Below, in pieces: positions 27,102 to 35,183 of a stretch of DNA of 35,902 nt. Made by a program: the position numbers and the translations under genes. The notes under the pieces are model-generated. The model did not search any database. It was given only the letters and a program-made list of their open reading frames with translations, and was not told where the DNA came from. The first letter of the stretch is position 1. The number at the start of each line of letters is the position of its first letter. Source of the DNA: Streptomyces himastatinicus ATCC 53653. Lineage in GTDB: Bacteria > Actinomycetota > Actinomycetes > Streptomycetales > Streptomycetaceae. The stretch covers positions 2,396,750 through 2,432,651 of the forward strand of contig NZ_GG657754.1 in assembly GCF_000158915.1 (NCBI RefSeq). The letters run 5' to 3'.

Positions 27102-27187
27102 GTGTCCGAGGGGGGACTTGAACCCCCACGCCCGATAAAGGGCACTAGCACCTCAAGCTAGCGCGTCTGCCATTCCGCCACCCGGAC
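27102..27187 (-). tRNA. tRNA-Leu (anticodon GAG)
   Basis: The reverse strand folds as a class II tRNA of 86 bases. The acceptor GTCCGGG pairs with CTCGGAC (one G-T), discriminator A at 27102; the anticodon stem CTAGC/GCTAG encloses loop TTGAGGT, giving GAG, which reads CTC leucine codons. A long variable arm (GCCC...GGGC around TTTATC) and the T arm GGGGG-TTCAAGT-CCCCC are clear. CCA is not encoded. It is not the bldA tRNA, which has anticodon TAA. A strong terminator follows. Confidence 0.95.
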
Positions 27188-27512
27188 AAGGTGTGCCCCG
27201 CGGTTCCCCGCGGCGACATGGACAACGATACCAAGGTTTTGGGGTGCGTTTCACCGGCGTATGCGTGCTGCCCGCCCCCGCGCCGACCTGCGGTGACGCG
27301 GAGCGTGGGTGGGGTGCGGGCATGAGGGGTCACAGAGGGTGACGAGGGGCGGTTCCCCCGTGGACGTAGGGCCTCGGCGACCTGATCGAACGATTGACGT
27401 ACGCCCCCTGGACATCGATCGGCCGATGCGGGATAACGGGTTTCATACAGGATAACGTCGACTGTATGCAATCCAAGCGAGACCCGACCCCTACGAAGGG
27501 ACGCGATTCGCC
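27188..27512. other. divergent region between tRNA-Leu and the oxalate operon
   Basis: 325 bases without a gene. The left end has a short hairpin formed by two CCCCGCGG copies (27196-27203, 27206-27213). The right end holds the oxalate operator (27444-27468), two direct copies of GGATAACG (27431, 27450) and a purine-rich ribosome-binding site (AAGGGA) before the 27513 start. No small ORF is convincing. Confidence 0.6.
27444..27468. promoter_or_regulatory. oxalate operon operator CATACAG-N11-CTGTATG
   Basis: Perfect 7-bp arms around 11 bases, 44 bases upstream of the first gene of the operon. GntR-family repressors often bind such ATACAG/CTGTAT-type sites; no regulator gene lies next to it. 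Confidence 0.65.
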
Positions 27513-29195
27513 ATGCCCGACGACAGCCAGGACCTCATCTCCGGCGGGCACTTGGTCGCCAAGGCGCTCAAAGCGGAGGGGGTTGACGTCATCTACACCC
27601 TCTGCGGCGGCCACATCATCGATATCTATGACGGGTGCGTCGACGAGGGCATCGACGTCATCGACGTACGCCACGAGCAGGTGGCCGCGCATGCCGCCGA
27701 TGGCCATGCGCGCATTACGGGGAAGCCCGGGTGTGCGGTGGTCACCGCCGGGCCGGGGACCACCGACGCGGTGACCGGGGTGGCCAATGCCTTCCGGGCC
27801 GAGTCGCCCATGCTGCTGATCGGCGGGCAGGGGGCGCATACGCAGCACAAGATGGGGTCCCTCCAGGACCTGCCGCACGTGGACATGATGGCGCCGATCA
27901 CGAAGTTCGCGGCGACCGTGCCGGACACCGCGCGGGCCGCGGACATGGTGTCGATGGCGTTCCGGGAGTGCTTCCACGGGGCGCCGGGGCCGTCGTTCCT
28001 GGAGATTCCGCGCGATGTGCTGGACGCCAAGGTGCCCGTGGAGAAGGCGCGGGTGCCGAAGGCGGGGGCGTATCGGGCGTCGACGCGCAGCGCGGGCGAT
28101 CCGGAGGCGGTGGAGAAGCTGGCCGATCTGCTGGTGCACGCGGAGAAGCCGGCGATTCTGCTGGGGAGTCAGGTGTGGACGTGCCGGGCGACCGATGCCG
28201 CGACCGAGCTGGTGCGGACGCTCAATGTGCCCGCGTATATGAACGGGGCAGGGCGGGGCACGCTGCCGCCCGGGGATCCGCATCACTTCCAGCTGTCGCG
28301 CCGGTACGCGTTCTCCAACGCCGACCTCATCGTGATCGTCGGCACGCCCTTCGACTTCCGGATGGGGTACGGGAAGCGGCTGTCGCCCGATGCGACGGTG
28401 GTCCAGATCGACCTGGACTACCGCACGGTCGGCAAGAATCGGGATATTGATCTCGGGATAGTGGGTGACAGTCATCAGATTCTGTCAGCCGTCACCCAGG
28501 CGGCGTCCGGCCGTCTCAACGGTGGGGCGCGGCAGCGCAAGGAGTGGCTGGACGAGCTGCGCGCCGCCGAGCAGAAGGCGATCGAGAAGCGGCTGCCGCA
28601 GCTGCGGTCCGACGCCTCCCCCATCCACCCGTACCGCCTGGTCAGCGAGATCAACGACTTTCTGACCGAGGATTCGATCTACATCGGCGACGGCGGCGAC
28701 ATCGTCACGTTCTCGGGCCAGGTCGTGCAGCCCCGTACGCCCGGCCACTGGATGGACCCGGGGCCGCTGGGGACGCTCGGCGTCGGGGTGCCGTTCGTGA
28801 TGGCGGCGAAGCAGGCCCGGCCCGACAAGGAGGTGGTGGCGCTCTTCGGCGACGGCGCGTTCTCGCTGACCGGCTGGGACTTCGAGACGCTGGTCCGCTT
28901 CAATCTGCCGTTCGTCGGCATCGTCGGCAACAACTCGTCGATGAACCAGATCCGTTACGGCCAGAAGGCCAAGTACGGCGAACCCCGCGAGCGGATCGGC
29001 AACACCCTCGGCGACGTTCCGTACGACCAGTTCGCGCGCATGCTGGGCGGCTACGGCGAGGAGGTGCGGGACCCGGCCGAGATCGCGCCCGCGCTGCGGC
29101 GCGCCCGCGAGTCCGGCAAGCCGTCGCTCATCAACGTCTGGGTCGACCCGGACGCGTACGCCCCCGGAACGATGAACCAGACCATGTACAAGTAG
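27513..29195 (+). CDS. TPP-dependent decarboxylase, probable oxalyl-CoA decarboxylase
   Basis: A 560-residue enzyme of the acetolactate synthase/decarboxylase superfamily with three domains: N-terminal PYR (residues about 8-180, with Glu55 in VRHEQVAAHAADGHAR, the TPP-activating glutamate), a central NAD/nucleotide-like domain (about 195-335) and a C-terminal PP domain (about 375-550) with GDGAFSLTGWDFETL and VGNNSSMNQ, the GDG...NN diphosphate/Mg site. The next gene is frc, whose partner is oxalyl-CoA decarboxylase (oxalyl-CoA to formyl-CoA and CO2), so that reaction is inferred. However, the CoA-enzyme loops are not those of Oxalobacter Oxc, and by motifs alone it could be an acetolactate synthase- or glyoxylate carboligase-like enzyme. 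There is no small regulatory subunit gene. First gene of the operon. Confidence 0.85.
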   Translation: MPDDSQDLISGGHLVAKALKAEGVDVIYTLCGGHIIDIYDGCVDEGIDVIDVRHEQVAAHAADGHARITGKPGCAVVTAGPGTTDAVTGVANAFRAESPMLLIGGQGAHTQHKMGSLQDLPHVDMMAPITKFAATVPDTARAADMVSMAFRECFHGAPGPSFLEIPRDVLDAKVPVEKARVPKAGAYRASTRSAGDPEAVEKLADLLVHAEKPAILLGSQVWTCRATDAATELVRTLNVPAYMNGAGRGTLPPGDPHHFQLSRRYAFSNADLIVIVGTPFDFRMGYGKRLSPDATVVQIDLDYRTVGKNRDIDLGIVGDSHQILSAVTQAASGRLNGGARQRKEWLDELRAAEQKAIEKRLPQLRSDASPIHPYRLVSEINDFLTEDSIYIGDGGDIVTFSGQVVQPRTPGHWMDPGPLGTLGVGVPFVMAAKQARPDKEVVALFGDGAFSLTGWDFETLVRFNLPFVGIVGNNSSMNQIRYGQKAKYGEPRERIGNTLGDVPYDQFARMLGGYGEEVRDPAEIAPALRRARESGKPSLINVWVDPDAYAPGTMNQTMYK

Positions 29196-29210
29196 AGGGG
29201 CCCGCCAACC

Positions 29211-30437
29211 ATGACCAAGGCTCTGGAGGGCGTCCGCGTCCTCGACATGACGCACGTACAGTCCGGTCCGTCCGCCACCCAGCTGCTCGCCTGGCTCGGC
29301 GCGGACGTCATCAAGCTGGAGTCCCCGACCGGTGACATCACGCGCAAGCAGCTGCGCGACCTCCCGGACGTCGACTCGCTCTACTTCACGATGCTCAACT
29401 GCAACAAGCGGAGCATCACCCTCAACACCAAGTCCGAACGCGGCAAGGAGATCCTGACCGAGCTGATCCGCCGCAGCGATGTGATGGTGGAGAACTTCGG
29501 GCCGGGCGCGGTGGACCGCATGGGCTTCACCTGGGAGCGCATCCAGGAGATCAACCCGCGGATCGTGTACGCATCGATCAAGGGGTTCGGCGAGGGCCCG
29601 TACACCAAGTTCAAGGCGTACGAGGTGGTCGCGCAGGCCATGGGCGGGTCGATGTCCACGACCGGCTTCGAGGACGGGCCGCCGCTGGCGACCGGCGCCC
29701 AGATCGGCGATTCGGGCACCGGGGTGCACTGTGTGGCGGGCATCCTGGCCGCGCTCTACCAGCGCACCCGCACCGGGCGCGGCCAGCGGGTGAACGTGGC
29801 GATGCAGCACGCGGTGCTCAATCTGTGCCGGGTCAAGCTGCGCGACCAGCAGCGGCTGACACACGGGCCGCTCGCCGAGTACCCGAACGAGAGCTTCGGC
29901 GACGAGGTGCCGCGCAGCGGCAACGCGAGCGGCGGCGGGCAGCCCGGCTGGGCGGTCAAGTGCGCGCCCGGCGGCCCCAACGACTATGTGTATGTGATCG
30001 TGCAGCCGGTCGGCTGGGAGCCGATCACCCGGCTCATCGGACGCCCCGAGCTGGCCGAGGATCCGGAGTGGGCGACGCCGGAGGTGCGGCTGCCGAAGCT
30101 GGGGAAGATGTTCCAGCTGATCGAGGAGTGGTCCAGCACGCTGCCCAAGTGGGAGGTACTGGAGCAGCTGAACGCCCACAACATCCCGTGCGGCCCGATC
30201 CTGTCCACCAAGGAGATCGTCGAGGACGCGTCGCTCGCGGCCAACGAGATGGTCGTGCGGGTGGACCACCCCGAGCGCGGGGCGTTCACCACGGTCGGCT
30301 CCCCGCTCAAGCTCTCCGACTCCCCCGTCCAGGTCGACCGGTCTCCGCTGCTGGGTGAGCACAACGGGGAGATCTACGGCGAGTTGGGCTTCGGCGACGA
30401 AGACGTACAGCTGCTCAAGGCGAACGGGGTGATCTGA
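29211..30437 (+). CDS. frc: formyl-CoA:oxalate CoA-transferase
   Basis: A 408-residue class III CoA-transferase (CaiB/BaiF family). It aligns along its whole length with Oxalobacter formigenes Frc as I recall it: [20 protein letters not shown], the [19 protein letters not shown] segment, [30 protein letters not shown] with the catalytic Asp167 (Asp169 in Frc), the glycine loop [10 protein letters not shown] and [11 protein letters not shown]. It transfers CoA from formyl-CoA to oxalate, giving oxalyl-CoA and formate, so with the TPP enzyme it completes the oxalate cycle. GAGGGG precedes the ATG, 15 bases after the previous stop; the next gene starts 2 bases after its stop. Confidence 0.95.
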   Translation: MTKALEGVRVLDMTHVQSGPSATQLLAWLGADVIKLESPTGDITRKQLRDLPDVDSLYFTMLNCNKRSITLNTKSERGKEILTELIRRSDVMVENFGPGAVDRMGFTWERIQEINPRIVYASIKGFGEGPYTKFKAYEVVAQAMGGSMSTTGFEDGPPLATGAQIGDSGTGVHCVAGILAALYQRTRTGRGQRVNVAMQHAVLNLCRVKLRDQQRLTHGPLAEYPNESFGDEVPRSGNASGGGQPGWAVKCAPGGPNDYVYVIVQPVGWEPITRLIGRPELAEDPEWATPEVRLPKLGKMFQLIEEWSSTLPKWEVLEQLNAHNIPCGPILSTKEIVEDASLAANEMVVRVDHPERGAFTTVGSPLKLSDSPVQVDRSPLLGEHNGEIYGELGFGDEDVQLLKANGVI

Positions 30438-30439
30438 CG

Positions 30440-32590
30440 GTGAGCACGCAGGACAGGACGTACGACACGGACGCCGTACGCGCGGTGCTGGACGCCGCCC
30501 GCGCCGAGGGGCGCACCGCTCTGACCGCGCCCGAGGGCAAGCGGATCACCGACGCGTACGGCATACCGACCCCGGCCGAGGGGCTGGCCGAGTGCGCGGA
30601 TGACGCGGTGAAGCTCGCCGACCGGATCGGCTTCCCGGTGGTGCTGAAGATCGTCTCGCCGGACATCTCACACAAGACCGACGCGGGTGGCGTACGGGTC
30701 GGGCTGGGCTCGGCGGCCGAGGTGCGCGGCGCGTACACCGCGATCGTCGCGAACGCCCGCGCGTACGACCCGACGGCACGCATCCAGGGCGTACAGGTGC
30801 AGCAGATGGTGCCGGACGGCGGGCAGGAGGTGATCGTCGGCGCGGTCACCGATCCGACGTTCGGGAAGGTGGTCGCCTTCGGGCTCGGCGGGGTGCTGGT
30901 GGAGGTGCTGAAGGACATCACCTTCCGGCTGGCCCCGGCGAGCCGGGACGATGCGCTGTCGATGCTGGACGGGATCCGGGCCGCCGAGGTGCTGCGCGGG
31001 GTGCGGGGCGGGGAGCCGGTGGACCGGGACGCGCTCGCCGATCTGATCGTGCGGGTGTCGGACCTGGTCACGGACTTTCCCGAAGTGGCCGAGGTCGATC
31101 TCAACCCGGTCTTCGCGACCGGGAGCGGAGTGCTCGCCGCCGATGTGCGGCTGCTGCTCGGCGACGACGCGCCACCGGCCCGCCGCCGCTACTCCCGCGA
31201 GGAGATCCTGGGCGCGATGGGGCGGCTGATGCGGCCGCGTTCGGTGACGGTGATCGGTGCCTCCAACGAGCCGGGCAAGATCGGCAATTCGGTGATGCGC
31301 AACCTCATCGACGGCGGCTTCCCCGGCGAGATCCACCCGGTCAACCCGAAGGCCGACGACATCCTGGGCCGCAAGGCGTACGCGTCGGTGACGGACGTGC
31401 CGGGCGAGGTGGACGTGGCGGTCTTCGCGATCCCCGCGAAGTTCGTACCGGCCGCGCTGGAGGAGGTCGGCCGCAAGGGCATCCCGAACGCCGTGCTGAT
31501 CCCGTCCGGCTTCGCCGAGACCGGCGAGCACGAGCTACAGGACAAGATCGTGGCCATCGCCGAGGAGCACGGCGTGCGGCTGCTGGGGCCGAACATCTAC
31601 GGCTACTACTCCACCTGGCAGGACCTGTGCGCCACGTTCTGCACCCCGTACGACGTCAAGGGACCGGTGGCGCTCACCTCGCAGTCCGGTGGCATCGGGA
31701 TGGCGATCCTGGGCTTCGCGCGGACGACGAAGACCGGCGTCTCGGCGATCGTCGGGCTCGGCAACAAGTCGGACGTGGACGAGGACGATCTGCTCACCTG
31801 GTTCGGCGAGGACCCCAACACCCAGTGCATCGCGATGCACCTGGAAGACCTCAAGGACGGCCGCGCCTTCGTGGAGGCGGCGCGCGCGACCGTGCCGAGG
31901 AAGCCGGTGGTGGTGCTGAAGGCGGGCCGTACGGCGGCGGGCGCGCGGGCCGCCGGGTCGCACACGGGCGCGCTGGCCGGGGACGACGCGGTGTACGACG
32001 ACATCCTGCGGCAGGCCGGGGTGATCAGGGCGCCGGGGCTGAACGAGATGCTGGAGTACGCGCGGGCGCTGCCGGTGCTGCCGACGCCGCAGGGTGACAA
32101 CGTCGTCGTCATCACCGGCGCCGGGGGCTCGGGCGTCCTGCTGTCGGACGCCATCGTGGACAACGGGCTGTCCCTGATGGAGATCCCGCCGGATCTGGAC
32201 GCGGCCTTCCGCCGCTTCATCCCGCCGTTCGGCGCCGCCGGGAACCCGGTGGACATCACCGGCGGCGAGCCGCCCGCCACGTACGAGGCGACCATCCGGC
32301 TGGGCCTGGAGGACCCGCGCATCCACGCGCTCGTCCTCGGCTACTGGCACACCATCGTCACCCCGCCCATGGTCTTCGCCGAACTGACCGCGCGGGTCGT
32401 GGCGGAATTCCGGGCGCGCGGCATCGCGAAACCGGTGGTGGCCTCGCTCGCGGGCGACACCGAGGTCGAGGAGGCGAGCCAGTACCTCTTCGAGCGCGGC
32501 GTCGTCGCCTATCCGTACACCACCGAAAAGCCGGTGGCCGCGCTGGGCGCGAAATACCGCTGGGCGCGGTCGGCGGGACTGCTCACGTAA
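30440..32590 (+). CDS. NDP-forming acyl-CoA synthetase (beta-alpha fusion)
   Basis: A 716-residue single-chain acyl-CoA synthetase of the acetate-CoA ligase (ADP-forming) superfamily. The order is beta-alpha: an ATP-grasp domain at about 1-240 with LKIVSPDISHKTDAGGV (His78, the second phospho-His site), then a CoA-binding Rossmann domain (PRSVTVIGASNEPGKIGNS, about 265-390) and the succinyl-CoA-ligase-like part with LTSQSGGIGMAIL and the catalytic phospho-histidine His508 in AAGSHTGALAGDD. GTG 30440 starts 2 bases after frc. Between frc and the oxalate transporter it probably interconverts a CoA ester of oxalate or formate with ADP/ATP, either priming oxalyl-CoA or conserving energy as ATP from formyl-CoA; that substrate is inferred. 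Confidence 0.9.
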   Translation: MSTQDRTYDTDAVRAVLDAARAEGRTALTAPEGKRITDAYGIPTPAEGLAECADDAVKLADRIGFPVVLKIVSPDISHKTDAGGVRVGLGSAAEVRGAYTAIVANARAYDPTARIQGVQVQQMVPDGGQEVIVGAVTDPTFGKVVAFGLGGVLVEVLKDITFRLAPASRDDALSMLDGIRAAEVLRGVRGGEPVDRDALADLIVRVSDLVTDFPEVAEVDLNPVFATGSGVLAADVRLLLGDDAPPARRRYSREEILGAMGRLMRPRSVTVIGASNEPGKIGNSVMRNLIDGGFPGEIHPVNPKADDILGRKAYASVTDVPGEVDVAVFAIPAKFVPAALEEVGRKGIPNAVLIPSGFAETGEHELQDKIVAIAEEHGVRLLGPNIYGYYSTWQDLCATFCTPYDVKGPVALTSQSGGIGMAILGFARTTKTGVSAIVGLGNKSDVDEDDLLTWFGEDPNTQCIAMHLEDLKDGRAFVEAARATVPRKPVVVLKAGRTAAGARAAGSHTGALAGDDAVYDDILRQAGVIRAPGLNEMLEYARALPVLPTPQGDNVVVITGAGGSGVLLSDAIVDNGLSLMEIPPDLDAAFRRFIPPFGAAGNPVDITGGEPPATYEATIRLGLEDPRIHALVLGYWHTIVTPPMVFAELTARVVAEFRARGIAKPVVASLAGDTEVEEASQYLFERGVVAYPYTTEKPVAALGAKYRWARSAGLLT

Positions 32591-32668
32591 ACCACACCCG
32601 TTCCGCGGAGCACGAAGAGCTGGGACAGGGGGCGCCGGCCGGGTTACTTCGAAGCCAAGGGGACGCAC

Positions 32669-34060
32669 ATGAGCACAGCAGAACGACCGGAGGACATAGC
32701 CGCCTTCCGGGAAATACAGGACAACAAGGGGCGCGTGTACCGCGTCGGCGAGACGGACCGCGACATCCTCGGCTTCAACCGGAAGCTGATGGTGTATCTG
32801 CCGTGGATCGCCATGATGGCCATCAGCGTGTCCGAGTACGCGTACGGCTCCGCGGAGGACACGCTCTCCGAGGCCCACGGCTGGACCCAGAGCAATACCT
32901 TCTGGATCCTCAGCGTCTGGGTCTTCTTCCAGGCCGGGATCGCCTTTCCGGCGGGCTGGCTGCGGGAGAAGGGTATTCTCACCGCCCGCCGGGCGATGCT
33001 GACCGGGGCGGGGCTCTGCCTCATCGGCTTCCTCGCCTTATCGCATCTGGACGACGTCTTCGCCGCGATCTGCGGCTTCGGCGTCATCGGCGGGCTCGGC
33101 TCCGGGCTCGTCTACGCCACCTGCATCAACATGGTGGGCAAGTGGTTCCCGGAGCGGCGCGGGGCGAAGACGGGATTCGTGAACGGCGGCTTCGCGTATG
33201 GCTCGCTGCCCTTCATCTTCATCTTCAACTACTGGTTCGACACCGGCAATTACCATGGGGTGCTCGACTTCATCGGCGTCTATGTGCTGGCCGTCGTCGC
33301 GATCTGCGGCTGGTTCTTCAAGGACCCGCCCAAGAACTGGTGGCCCGCGCATATCGATCCGCTCACCTTCGGCGGCAATGCCAAGAGCGCGAAGGGCCTG
33401 GCGAAGAATCCGCCCGCGGTGCGTCAGTACACGCCCAAGGAGGCCATCAGGTCGGGCATGCTGCCCCTGATGTGGCTTTCGCTCGTGCTGACCGCCGGGG
33501 TGTCCATCTTCGGCATCTCCTTCCAGGTCGACTACGCCAAGGAAGTGGGCTTCGGCCCGCTGGTCGCGGCCTCCTCGATGGGCATCATGTCCGTCATCAA
33601 CGGCATCGGCCGTGCGATCGTGGGGTGGCTCTCCGACTTCTGGGGACGCAAGATGACCCTGGTGTTCGTCATCGTGGTGCTGGGACTCGCGCAATTCGGG
33701 GTGATCTGGGCGGGCAACATCCGCAACGAGTGGCTGTTCCTGTTCTTCGCCTTCCTCTCCGGATTCGGCGGCGGCGCCTTCTACCCGATGTTCGCGGCGC
33801 TCACCCCGGACTATTTCGGCGAGAACTTCAACGCCACCAACTACGGCCTGGTGTACAGCGGAAAGCTGGTCAGCGGGCTGTTCGGCGGCGGGCTCGGCTC
33901 GATGGTGGTCGACGACTGGGGCTACGACGGGGCGTACGCGCTCGCGGGCGGTATCTCCATGCTGGCCGCCGCGGTCGCCCTGCTACTGCGCCAGCCGGGC
34001 CGGCCACGGGTCCGGGACATCGCCCCGAACCCGCAGCCGATCAGCCGCGAGGCCGTATAA
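32669..34060 (+). CDS. MFS transporter, oxalate/formate antiporter (OxlT-like)
   Basis: A 463-residue major facilitator with 12 predicted membrane helices. It opens with RVYRVGETDRDILGFNRKLM and helix 1 MVYLPWIAMMAISVSEYAYG; family loops include WVFFQAGIAFPAGWLREKG between helices 2-3 and MVGKWFPERRGAKTGFVNGG, the OxlT-type helix 4/5 loop, then FLSGFGGGAFYPMFAAL and YSGKLVSGLFGGGLG. Such proteins exchange oxalate for formate, which matches the preceding enzymes that make formate from oxalate. AAGGGG precedes ATG 32669, 78 bases after the synthetase stop. Codon 124 is TTA (33038-33040), so uptake itself could be gated by bldA. Its 3' end converges on the isomerase gene. Confidence 0.9.
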   Translation: MSTAERPEDIAAFREIQDNKGRVYRVGETDRDILGFNRKLMVYLPWIAMMAISVSEYAYGSAEDTLSEAHGWTQSNTFWILSVWVFFQAGIAFPAGWLREKGILTARRAMLTGAGLCLIGFLALSHLDDVFAAICGFGVIGGLGSGLVYATCINMVGKWFPERRGAKTGFVNGGFAYGSLPFIFIFNYWFDTGNYHGVLDFIGVYVLAVVAICGWFFKDPPKNWWPAHIDPLTFGGNAKSAKGLAKNPPAVRQYTPKEAIRSGMLPLMWLSLVLTAGVSIFGISFQVDYAKEVGFGPLVAASSMGIMSVINGIGRAIVGWLSDFWGRKMTLVFVIVVLGLAQFGVIWAGNIRNEWLFLFFAFLSGFGGGAFYPMFAALTPDYFGENFNATNYGLVYSGKLVSGLFGGGLGSMVVDDWGYDGAYALAGGISMLAAAVALLLRQPGRPRVRDIAPNPQPISREAV

Positions 34061-34075
34061 GACCTCGCCGAGCGC

Positions 34076-35083
34076 TCAGTCGCCGCACCGCCCCGTGCGC
34101 AGATAGCGGGCCGAGCGGCGGGCGGTGGTGAGCGACTCGGCCGGGTTGTCGTGCTCCACCATCCAGTGGTGGTTCCGGCGCCCCCCGTGGGTCCTGCCGA
34201 CCTTGCCGAGGAACCGTACGTAGTCGATGTCACCGTCCCCGACGTCCACCATGCGGTAGCCGTCGGGGACGGTTTCGTCGCGCTCACCGTCCTTGACGTG
34301 GAACAGCGGATAGCGGTCCGGGTCGGCCAGGACGTAGTCGAGCGGTTCGAAGGGCGCCGGGGTGCCGTCGGCGCGTTTGCCGAAGCGGTGCTGGGCGACG
34401 TACGCCCAGTAGATGTCCATCTCCAAGTGGACCAGCGCCGGGTCGGTCTCGGCGAGCAGCACGTCGTAGAGGCGGACGTCCGGCCGGTCGGTGGCGAAGG
34501 AGAACTCCTCGGCGTGGTTGTGCTGGTAGAACTTCATCCCGCGCGCCTTCGCGGCCGCGCCGTAGGTGTTGAAGTCCTCGGCGCAGCGCTTCCAGCCGTC
34601 GACCGTCGTGCCGTAGCGCCAGGGGCCGGACGCGGTGCCGACGTGCGGCAGGCCGAGGGCCTGGGCGTCGTCCAGCACCTTGGTGAGGTTGGTGGCGAAG
34701 GTGTAGGCGTTCGGGTCGTCGGCGTAGTAGCCGACGTGGCTGCCGATGCCGCGCAGCCCGTTGTCCCGCAGCAGCCGCTTCAGCTGCTTGAGGGTGATGG
34801 CGCCCGCCGACCCCTGGGTGTATCCGGCGAACTCCACCTGGTCGTAGCCGTAAGCCGCCAGCTCCTCGAAGACGCGGGCGAAGCCGATGGACTGCACCTG
34901 GTCGCGGAGGGTGTAGAGCTGGATGCCGAGGTGGCCGCGCGGCACGATCGGGCCGCCCCTGCCGCCGCCGGTGGCGTGCGCGGTGGTGGTGCCGAGCAGG
35001 GTGGCGGCGGTGGCTCCGGCGGCGACGCCGAGGAATCTCCGGCGGCGGAGGGCGGCGGCGAGTTCCGGGTGCTGGGCGCTCAT
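34076..35083 (-). CDS. Tat-exported sugar phosphate isomerase/epimerase-like protein
   Basis: A 335-residue protein of the xylose-isomerase-like TIM barrel class (AP endonuclease family 2). The twin-arginine signal RRRRFLGVAAGATAATLL (residues 13-30) predicts export. Barrel motifs: LGIQLYTLRDQ, YDQVEFAGYTQGS (metal Glu), GSHVGYYAD, KFYQHNHAEEF (His metal ligand), VHLEMDIYWA (Glu, Asp) and LFHVKDGERD (His, Asp), so all metal ligands appear present. Exported homologues are found in saccharolytic actinomycetes and may be sugar epimerases or 3-keto-sugar related. AGGAGG precedes the ATG. A 12-unit heptamer repeat fills the gap to the upstream phosphodiesterase gene transcribed in the same direction. 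Confidence 0.88.
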   Translation of the reverse strand: MSAQHPELAAALRRRRFLGVAAGATAATLLGTTTAHATGGGRGGPIVPRGHLGIQLYTLRDQVQSIGFARVFEELAAYGYDQVEFAGYTQGSAGAITLKQLKRLLRDNGLRGIGSHVGYYADDPNAYTFATNLTKVLDDAQALGLPHVGTASGPWRYGTTVDGWKRCAEDFNTYGAAAKARGMKFYQHNHAEEFSFATDRPDVRLYDVLLAETDPALVHLEMDIYWAYVAQHRFGKRADGTPAPFEPLDYVLADPDRYPLFHVKDGERDETVPDGYRMVDVGDGDIDYVRFLGKVGRTHGGRRNHHWMVEHDNPAESLTTARRSARYLRTGRCGD

Positions 35084-35099
35084 GGCGTGCGTGCCTCCT

Positions 35100-35183
35100 G
35101 TGAGTTGTCAGCCGTCAGCTGCTACTTGTCAGCCGATAGCTGATAGCTGTTAGCTGGTATTGGTTATCTGTCATCTGTCAGCT
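35100..35183. repeat. heptanucleotide tandem repeat (12 units)
   Basis: Starting at 35100 the DNA reads as twelve 7-base units close to GTCAGCT: GTGAGTT, GTCAGCC, GTCAGCT, GCTACTT, GTCAGCC, GATAGCT, GATAGCT, GTTAGCT, GGTATTG, GTTATCT, GTCATCT, GTCAGCT. The period is exactly 7 throughout while the units differ at one to four positions. The array covers the last codon and the stop (35178-35180) of the leftward phosphodiesterase gene and reaches to 16 bases before the isomerase start. Confidence 0.85.

Noticed and set aside
26650..27138. A 162-residue forward frame before the tRNA as a real gene
   Set aside because: It runs antisense into tRNA-Leu, shows no domain, and the recombinase zinc-ribbon lies in a different frame; the region is better read as debris.
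35100..35183. Heptamer array as a CRISPR array
   Set aside because: Units are 7 bases with no spacers and no cas genes nearby.
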